From NCBI GenBank assembly GCA_010671975.1, contig JAAHIA010000228.1, positions 1 to 8,016 on the forward strand: DNA of 8,016 nucleotides, read 5' to 3'. Below are positions 1-4,517 of the stretch, piece after piece. A model generated the notes under the pieces. It was given only the letters and a program-made list of their open reading frames with translations, did no database searches and had not been told where the DNA came from. The position numbers and the translations under genes were made by a program. Source of the stretch: Leptolyngbya sp. SIO4C1. Lineage in GTDB: Bacteria > Cyanobacteriota > Cyanobacteriia > Phormidesmidales > Phormidesmidaceae. Numbering within the stretch: position 1 is the stretch's first letter; every line of letters begins with the position of its first letter.

Positions 1-33
1 CGGGATTTTTTGTCTCGTGCGCTGAAGGTTTAA
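1..33 (+). CDS. IS3 orfA, C-terminal end (partial)
   Basis: The frame beginning at base 1 reads RDFLSRALKV and then a TAA stop at 31-33. In IS3 elements orfA encodes a small helix-turn-helix protein that binds the element's ends, and it lies directly before orfB in the adjacent frame. Only ten codons are visible, so the assignment rests on position and on the frame relationship: orfB is in the -1 frame. The rest of the gene is outside the window. Confidence 0.55.
   Translation, partial: RDFLSRALKV
6..12 (+). promoter_or_regulatory. candidate -1 ribosomal slippery heptamer T TTT TTG
   Basis: Read in the orfA frame (cgg gat ttt ttg), bases 6-12 form T TTT TTG, which fits the X XXY YYZ pattern for -1 frameshifting. 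The -1 frame is open from here through orfB without a stop, so slippage would give an OrfAB fusion, the active transposase form in many IS3 elements. The commoner IS3 heptamer is A AAA AAG, and no stimulatory stem was demonstrated here. OrfB also has its own strong Shine-Dalgarno sequence, so independent initiation is an alternative. Confidence 0.35.
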
Positions 34-47
34 GTCGGGAGGAGCGC

Positions 48-911
48 ATGCAAAGGATCAAAATTCACCATCCCAAGCTCAGCATTAGCGCCAAGTGCCG
101 GTTGCTGTCGATCAGTCGCGCCAGCGTCTATTATCAGCCCCAGCCAAGGCCAGCAGCGGAGATGGCATTGCTGCGACAGATTGACCAATATTTTCTGGAT
201 AATCCATGTCTTGGCAGTCGTAAGATGACGGCGTTATTGCGGCGTGATGGCCAGAGTGTCAGCCGTAAAAAGGTGCAGCGGTTGATGCGGCAACTTGGCA
301 TCCAAGCCGTCTACGCAAAGCCCAATACCAGCCAGCCGCACCCATTGCATCCCACGTATCCCTATCTGTTACGTGGATTAGAGATCAATAGGGCTAACCA
401 GGTGTGGTGCTCAGACATCACCTACATCCCCATGCAACGCGGCTTTCTGTACCTGGTTGCTGTAATGGATTGGTACAGCCGCAACGTACTCTCCTGGCGC
501 GTATCAAATACCCTGGAGGCAGACTTTTGTGTTGGTGCCTTGCAAGACGCTCTACGCCACTTCGGTACCCCAGCTATCTTCAACACCGATCAGGGCAGCC
601 AGTTCACCAGCCAGGCCTTCACTGGCACCTTGCAAGACGCTGGCGTGCAAATCTCCATGGATGGCCGTGGACGCTATCTCGACAATATCTTTATTGAGCG
701 CCTGTGGCGCACCGTTAAACACGAGTGCATCTACCTCCACGCCCCTGCCACTGGCACGGCATTAAACGCCCTGCTAAAGCGCTGGATACACTACTACAAC
801 CAACAACGACCCCATCAATCCCTCAACTATCAAACCCCTCACGAATTTTATCTTGCCAGTCTAACTGGCTCTAGTACACTCAACATGCAGCCACCCGCAC
901 TGGCCGCTTAA
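48..911 (+). CDS. IS3-family DDE transposase (OrfB)
   Basis: This 287-residue protein is the catalytic part of an IS3-type transposase, which cuts and joins the element's ends. The N-terminal 90 residues form the basic HTH-like segment typical of OrfB (SRASVYY, then GSRKMTALLRR and the KKVQRLM segment). The rve integrase core follows with the catalytic triad visible: D123 in VWCSDITYI, D181 in FNTDQGSQFTS, and E217 in DNIFIERLWR. The 35-residue spacing between D181 and E217 gives the DD(35)E signature of IS3. The C-terminal YYNQQRPHQSLNYQTP motif is also characteristic. Length is normal and there is no internal stop, so the gene looks intact. The ATG at 48 is preceded by GGGAGGAG at 37-44, although the frame stays open upstream to the window edge, as expected if OrfB is also made by frameshifting from orfA. 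Confidence 0.95.
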   Translation: MQRIKIHHPKLSISAKCRLLSISRASVYYQPQPRPAAEMALLRQIDQYFLDNPCLGSRKMTALLRRDGQSVSRKKVQRLMRQLGIQAVYAKPNTSQPHPLHPTYPYLLRGLEINRANQVWCSDITYIPMQRGFLYLVAVMDWYSRNVLSWRVSNTLEADFCVGALQDALRHFGTPAIFNTDQGSQFTSQAFTGTLQDAGVQISMDGRGRYLDNIFIERLWRTVKHECIYLHAPATGTALNALLKRWIHYYNQQRPHQSLNYQTPHEFYLASLTGSSTLNMQPPALAA

Positions 912-966
912 CAACAAAATTACCAACCAATCGCCAGTACTTTTAGAGGATAAATCACGCTAATAA

Positions 967-992
967 CTGTCTAAATAGTTGGGGCCACCTCA
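967..992 (+). repeat. IS3 right terminal inverted-repeat end
   Basis: The element's right end lies 56-81 bp after the transposase stop. Its reverse complement starts TGAGGTGGCCCCAACTATTT, with the TG...CA terminal dinucleotide of IS3-family elements. The inner limit of the repeat is a guess because the left partner is not in the window; the outer limit at 992 is supported by the start of the 993-1106 / 7445-7553 similarity. Confidence 0.6.
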
Positions 993-1061
993 AGGGACGC
1001 GCCCGACGACAGGAACGCCAACTCCGGTTTTCGGGTGGTGTGTGGGCTCGCGAGGGACTAG
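993..1061 (+). pseudogene. 3' remnant of a second DGR target gene (variable-region end), cut by IS3
   Basis: Read from 993, 22 codons and a TAG stop encode RDAPDDRNANSGFRVVCGLARD. This matches the last 22 residues of the large gene ending at 7513, with 62 of 69 bases identical. GFRVVC is the conserved end of an FGE-sulfatase domain, so the fragment is the tail of a paralogous effector. No start codon or body precedes it: the IS3 right end abuts the first homologous codon. Six of the seven differences fall in four consecutive codons (1014-1025), as expected of two DGR variable regions derived from one template. It is not expected to be translated as part of a functional protein. The 5' part of the gene may survive on the far side of the IS, outside the window. 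Confidence 0.85.
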
Positions 1062-1106
1062 CCCTTTGCCCTTTTGCCCTCTGGCCCTTTGGCGCACTAC
1101 TATAGT
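993..1106 (+). repeat. dispersed direct repeat, copy A (VR end plus 3' flank)
   Basis: This stretch is repeated at 7445-7553. The copies share the last 22 codons, the stop, the CCCTTTG tandem tract and the start of the hairpin region, and similarity then fades. Copy A has one extra 8-bp unit (CCCTCTGG at 1077-1084), and its hairpin is degenerate. Because the similarity runs past the stop codon, the duplication was of a whole gene end and not only of a protein domain. Confidence 0.9.
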
Positions 1107-1217
1107 TCATTTGTATTAAATGGTTCTTTGGATGTATGCCGAAATAGAGCGAATAAACGTGTAGTGATGACCGGGGCTAATATGGCTTTGGTTTCAAGTG
1201 TTGACTAGGAAAGGTAT
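1062..1217. other. spacer between VR remnant and operon; no gene seen
   Basis: Together with the IS end and the remnant, bases 912-1217 lack an intact gene. From 1062 to 1092 there are four CCCTTTG-like units. From about 1107 to 1206 the sequence is moderately AT-rich and unique in the window. The operon promoter is expected here, but I found no convincing -35/-10 pair: TATTAA at 1114 and TAATAT at 1178 are possible -10 elements without good partners, and TTGACT at 1201 is too close to the start codon to serve as a -35 element. The only forward micro-frame, 14 codons from 1120, has no supporting features. Confidence 0.5.
1207..1214 (+). promoter_or_regulatory. Shine-Dalgarno sequence of first operon gene
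   Basis: AGGAAAGG ends 3 bp before the ATG at 1218, with its AGGA part 7 bp away. It supports that ATG as the real start and marks the beginning of the operon's translated region. Confidence 0.7.
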
Positions 1218-1541
1218 ATGGCAAGACTTGTCGAATTCGATGTGGGTAACGGTCAGTCGGTGCTGATCGAGGTTGAGGATGTGCAGTCGGATGAGGTGAA
1301 GCCTGTTTCCAAGCGTCCAGGGGAAATTGCGGCTCAAGCGAAGCAAACCTTTGACCAGGCCCTCGATAACTTGAAGCCGATGGTCGAGAGCATCCGCGAT
1401 CGCGTGGATGCCATGACTCAGCCCGCTGACGAGGTGGAAGTGAAATTTAGTGTCAAGCTCAGTGGTGAAGTGGGTGCGGTAGTTACAAAGGTGGGTGGCG
1501 AGGCAACCTATGAGATTACGTTGAAGTGGCACCACAAGTGA
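1218..1541 (+). CDS. Trypco1 (trypsin-co-occurring domain 1; CU044_2847-like) small protein
   Basis: This 107-residue protein has an N-terminal beta segment (ARLVEFDVGNGQSVLIEVED), a central amphipathic helix (about residues 33-66, starting RPGEIAAQAKQTFDQAL) and a C-terminal beta segment with the hallmark EVKFSVKLSGEVGAVV (about 73-90) ending TYEITLKW. I recognise this from the small single-domain family that sits next to trypsin-like proteases in bacterial conflict-system operons. It has no signal peptide or membrane segment, so it should be cytoplasmic. Its molecular role is unknown; a partner, inhibitor or substrate of the adjacent protease is the natural inference. The stop TGA overlaps a GTG start of the protease gene (GTGA, 1538-1541), suggesting translational coupling and roughly matched production of the two proteins. 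Confidence 0.8.
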   Translation: MARLVEFDVGNGQSVLIEVEDVQSDEVKPVSKRPGEIAAQAKQTFDQALDNLKPMVESIRDRVDAMTQPADEVEVKFSVKLSGEVGAVVTKVGGEATYEITLKWHHK

Positions 1542-3316
1542 GTTTTAGTCGCGAAGATTACGAGCATGCGATCGCTCGTATCTTTTTTCAAAATCAGGAG
1601 ACGGGCCAGAAGAGCGTAGTGGGAACAGGTTTTTTAGTTGCTCCTGGCTATGTATTGACCTGTGCCCATGTAGTACTGCAGGCGCTGGGACTGACAGAAG
1701 AGGAGTTTGCTAACCATCAGGAAGCACCTAAAGGTACCATTACGCTCGATTTTTTTTCCGATAAATACGATATCACCGCCAAGGTGGTTGCTTGGGAAGC
1801 TTATAACCTAGAAGAAGGGGATATTGCGGCGCTGAAATTACAAGCTTTGCCTCCAAAGCAGGCAAAACCTATGTTGCTCAGACAATACGCTTGTGAGGAT
1901 ATCCGCAATCAGCCCCATTATGTGATGGGCTTTGCTAGTGATAGCAGTAATCCTACTGAGGCTTATAGGCCTAAGGCAAATGCTCCTGGAGGCCGCTTTC
2001 AGTTCCATAAAGAAGGTGATCCTCAAGGTGACACGATTGAATCGGGGTTTAGCGGTGCTCCAGTGTTGAACGAGACCCATAACTGCATAGTTGGCATGGT
2101 GGCGACAGCTTGGATTCCTAATGCTAAAAGTGATATGCGCTGTAGGGCTTATGTCATTCCCGAAGTGCAGTTGCGGCCCGTGCTACATAATCTCTTTGCT
2201 CGTAGCTTATGCGACCTCGTCGAGCAAGCACGGGTGGAATCTCGTAGCTCAGTGCAGAATGCTGTCGAGCTAGCGTTTGCTCTCTGTGAAGAGGGACGGG
2301 TCGAGGGCACGAGTTTGTTAGAGCGCTTGCAGTACCTAACCGAACTGTCTAATCGGGGCTGGCAGCAAGCAGAGCGTGATGTGGATCGCTTGACACAATT
2401 TGCAGTGTTTCTGGCAGTAATGGATGGCTTGCCCAAGTCTCTGCGTCAGGGATTGGAAGATTGGGTGCGATTTCGTCAGTTTGCTTTCGAGCCTCTCTAC
2501 GTGAAGGCTAACCAAGCACGTCAGGACCGTCAATTGCCTTCGTCTTATACGCCTGAGCATCTCATCGTACAGATTAAACCAGATGAGCAGAATGCGGCCA
2601 ATGTCAAAATTTGGCTATGGGTGATTGGCAATCGCGAGCTCTATGACCCTCTGGAGCCACCGCCGCCTAGGCTCAAAGATAAAGTGATTCCTTTTGTTGA
2701 GTTGCCGCTTTTTCTGGAGAGTTGGCTTGAGGCCGAATCAGCCTTAGAGAATCCAATGATGCACTGTTTCGTTGCTAGACGTCTTCTAGGCTGTGATCTG
2801 GATGCGCGTGAAACTCAGGATGGCCTGACTCTGGGGAACCAGTATAGATTAGTGATGCGGACAGATTTAAGTCAATCTCCCACTGGCAAGCAGCATTATG
2901 CCCGTTGGCAGCAAAAGTGGGAGGATTTAGAGCAAGAGCACCAAACTTCGGTTCGCGATGTCCTGGTGCGTTCCGATTGCAGCAAAAAAGGCCGTTTGCT
3001 CAAGCAGCTGCGCTCTGCTGAGATGGCAATTTTGGAAAATCTGACCAGCGATCGCGTTGAAGAGATCTTTGAGTTTTTAGCCAAAAAAGTTGGCCTACCG
3101 GTGGCGTTATGGTCGCGGCAAGATGCTCAATGCCAGGATCTGGAGCATCTCTTAGACTGTGCAGTGATTAATTTACCGGAACGGGTTTTTGAAGAGCGTT
3201 CTGAAACTTTGGATTGTGAAAACAAGACTCACGTAGGCTACCATCTAAGCCTGGTATGGGAAGATTTCAAAGTCATCCCACCCACATGGGAGCCGTTTGA
3301 TCAAGAGGCATGCTGA
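1538..3316 (+). CDS. trypsin-like serine protease fused to VMAP-C-like domain
   Basis: Residues about 10-210 are a chymotrypsin/HtrA-like protease domain with a full triad: H44 in LTCAHVV, D95 in EEGDIAALKL and S172 in SGFSGAPV. With no signal peptide, it is predicted to act in the cytoplasm. Residues about 220-330 are mainly helical. From about 340 to the end (LIVQIKPDEQ, then IWLWVIGNRELYDP and LPLFLESWL) the sequence resembles the VMAP C-terminal domain, the 'vWA-MoxR-associated protein' module; this call rests on remembered family pattern and gene context. I chose GTG 1538 because it forms a GTGA overlap with the preceding stop. GTG 1526 in the same frame would add four residues and is also possible; neither has a strong Shine-Dalgarno sequence. 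The next gene starts 13 bp after the stop. The likely role is the proteolytic output of a MoxR-gated defence switch. Confidence 0.85.
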   Translation: MSFSREDYEHAIARIFFQNQETGQKSVVGTGFLVAPGYVLTCAHVVLQALGLTEEEFANHQEAPKGTITLDFFSDKYDITAKVVAWEAYNLEEGDIAALKLQALPPKQAKPMLLRQYACEDIRNQPHYVMGFASDSSNPTEAYRPKANAPGGRFQFHKEGDPQGDTIESGFSGAPVLNETHNCIVGMVATAWIPNAKSDMRCRAYVIPEVQLRPVLHNLFARSLCDLVEQARVESRSSVQNAVELAFALCEEGRVEGTSLLERLQYLTELSNRGWQQAERDVDRLTQFAVFLAVMDGLPKSLRQGLEDWVRFRQFAFEPLYVKANQARQDRQLPSSYTPEHLIVQIKPDEQNAANVKIWLWVIGNRELYDPLEPPPPRLKDKVIPFVELPLFLESWLEAESALENPMMHCFVARRLLGCDLDARETQDGLTLGNQYRLVMRTDLSQSPTGKQHYARWQQKWEDLEQEHQTSVRDVLVRSDCSKKGRLLKQLRSAEMAILENLTSDRVEEIFEFLAKKVGLPVALWSRQDAQCQDLEHLLDCAVINLPERVFEERSETLDCENKTHVGYHLSLVWEDFKVIPPTWEPFDQEAC

Positions 3317-3321
3317 GAGGA
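3315..3321 (+). promoter_or_regulatory. Shine-Dalgarno deciding the MoxR start
   Basis: GAGAGGA lies 8 bp before the ATG at 3330 and overlaps the protease stop codon (3314-3316). It favours ATG 3330 over the in-frame TTG at 3297, which lies inside the protease gene and lacks such a site. Confidence 0.75.
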
Positions 3322-3329
3322 ATGACGAA

Positions 3330-4517
3330 ATGATGAGTGACGAGCCAGTGAAGCAGCGGGATATCTTCCAGCCTATCTTTAAGGGCACTGGTGCTCCCCC
3401 GACCGATAAAAGTGATACGCCTCCCCTGGAGTCACTTCCTGATCCCCCGACCTGGCGGCGGGCGGATCGCCGTAAGCAAGAGCGCGGGGCTACGTTTCAG
3501 GCTGAGTCTAATGAGATTGAATTGGTCAATGCTGCGTTGTATTTACGGCGGCCACTGCTCGTGACAGGGAAACCGGGCACTGGTAAAACGTCATTGGCCT
3601 ACGCCATTGCTCGTGAGTTGGATATGGGTGAGGTGCTGTACTGGCCTATTACCACCCGAACGACGCTAAAAGACGGTTTATATCTTTACGATGCGATTGC
3701 CCGCTTGCAAGACTCTACCGAAGCAGAACGTGGCGGTAAAAATCGCTTTGACAATATCGGTAAATATATTCGTTTGGGGCCTTTAGGAACGGCGCTTCTG
3801 CCTTCTAAGAAACCTCGTATTCTCATTGTGGATGAGATTGATAAGAGCGATATCGATTTGCCTAATGACTTGCTCTATGTCTTTGAGGAAGGAACATTTG
3901 AAATTCCTGAACTGGTGCGAATTGAAGACGTTAAAGCCGAGGTCGAAGTCCGCACAGCATACAAAGATGACACAGAATTTACGTTTAACAAACAACCAGT
4001 GCCAGACGATGATGCAGCGGTTATTGAGCCAGATGCAGATGATCGTGCAACTGATGACAAACCAGTGGTGGTCAACGGCAAAACCAAGATAGAGAAAGGC
4101 CGAATTGCCTGCACTGAGTTTCCGCTCATGATTCTGACCAGTAACGGTGAGCGCGATTTTCCACCCCCCTTCCTGCGTCGCTGCATTCGCTTGACCATGC
4201 GAGAGCCAGGTGAACAAAGGCTGACTGAGATTGTAAAGGCTCACCTCCGTCAGGAAAAGAACGGGGAAGCCTTAATTGCTGAGGCGGAGAAACAAATTGA
4301 TGATTTAGTCAAACGGTTTGTAGACAAGCGTGACAAGAATTTCAGCAAAGGTGATCTAGCGACTGATCAGCTTTTGAATGCAATTTATTTGATTACCCGC
4401 GAGCGTAAGCCTAATATCAATACCGAAGTCAGTGAGCCAGGAGACCTGATTGACCGCCTGTGGAAGCATCTGAGCAGCAGCGAAGACCAACTATCGGAAA
4501 ATCGGCGCAACGGCTGA
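3330..4517 (+). CDS. MoxR-type AAA+ ATPase
   Basis: This 395-residue protein carries a AAA+ module: Walker A GKPGTGKT (about 80-87), Walker B LIVDEIDK (165-172), FEEGTFEIPEL after it, sensor 1 in LTSNGERDFP (N272), and arginine residues in PFLRRCIRL (283-284) suited to be arginine fingers. This arrangement is typical of MoxR ATPases, which form hexameric rings and work with vWA-domain partners as remodelling chaperones. An acidic stretch of about 45 residues (roughly 214-259, rich in D and E) separates Walker B from sensor 1 and looks longer than I recall for the family. The N-terminal 50 residues are proline-rich and probably disordered. In context the protein should couple ATP hydrolysis to the vWA-like region of the next gene. 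Its 3' end overlaps that gene by 58 bp in another frame, pointing to coupled translation. Confidence 0.9.
   Translation: MMSDEPVKQRDIFQPIFKGTGAPPTDKSDTPPLESLPDPPTWRRADRRKQERGATFQAESNEIELVNAALYLRRPLLVTGKPGTGKTSLAYAIARELDMGEVLYWPITTRTTLKDGLYLYDAIARLQDSTEAERGGKNRFDNIGKYIRLGPLGTALLPSKKPRILIVDEIDKSDIDLPNDLLYVFEEGTFEIPELVRIEDVKAEVEVRTAYKDDTEFTFNKQPVPDDDAAVIEPDADDRATDDKPVVVNGKTKIEKGRIACTEFPLMILTSNGERDFPPPFLRRCIRLTMREPGEQRLTEIVKAHLRQEKNGEALIAEAEKQIDDLVKRFVDKRDKNFSKGDLATDQLLNAIYLITRERKPNINTEVSEPGDLIDRLWKHLSSSEDQLSENRRNG

Larger units (their letters stand above)
1..992 (+). mobile_element. IS3-family insertion sequence, right-hand part
   Basis: The segment holds the end of orfA, a complete orfB transposase in the -1 frame relative to orfA, and a right terminus whose last bases read CCTCA; on the opposite strand this end begins TGAGGTGGCCCCAAC. 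IS3 elements typically begin TG and end CA. Position 992 is placed as the boundary because similarity to the second copy of the flanking sequence (from 7445) starts exactly at 993. The left end and most of orfA lie before the window, so neither the matching inverted repeat nor the target duplication can be checked. An IS3 duplication is usually 3-4 bp, which would be AGG or AGGG here. The element sits inside a DGR variable region, with its transposase transcribed in the same direction as the operon. Confidence 0.85.

Noticed and set aside
993..1061. The upstream repeat as the DGR template repeat (TR)
   Set aside because: A TR should carry A wherever VRs vary. At 1018, 1023 and 1025 this copy has C, T and C, so it is itself a mutated VR; it is also in coding frame with a matching stop.
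1062..1092. CRISPR array
   Set aside because: The 7-8 bp CCCTTTG units are contiguous, with no spacers of typical length.
1120..1164. Small forward gene of 14 codons in the spacer
   Set aside because: No Shine-Dalgarno sequence, no conserved feature, and a length expected by chance.
1194..1535. A 113-codon antisense reading frame over the Trypco1 gene
   Set aside because: It mirrors a well-supported sense gene with a good Shine-Dalgarno sequence, and the antisense product resembles nothing recognisable.
3783..4244. A 153-codon antisense reading frame
   Set aside because: It lies wholly inside the MoxR gene core, including its Walker B region, has no family signature, and the sense protein is clearly conserved.
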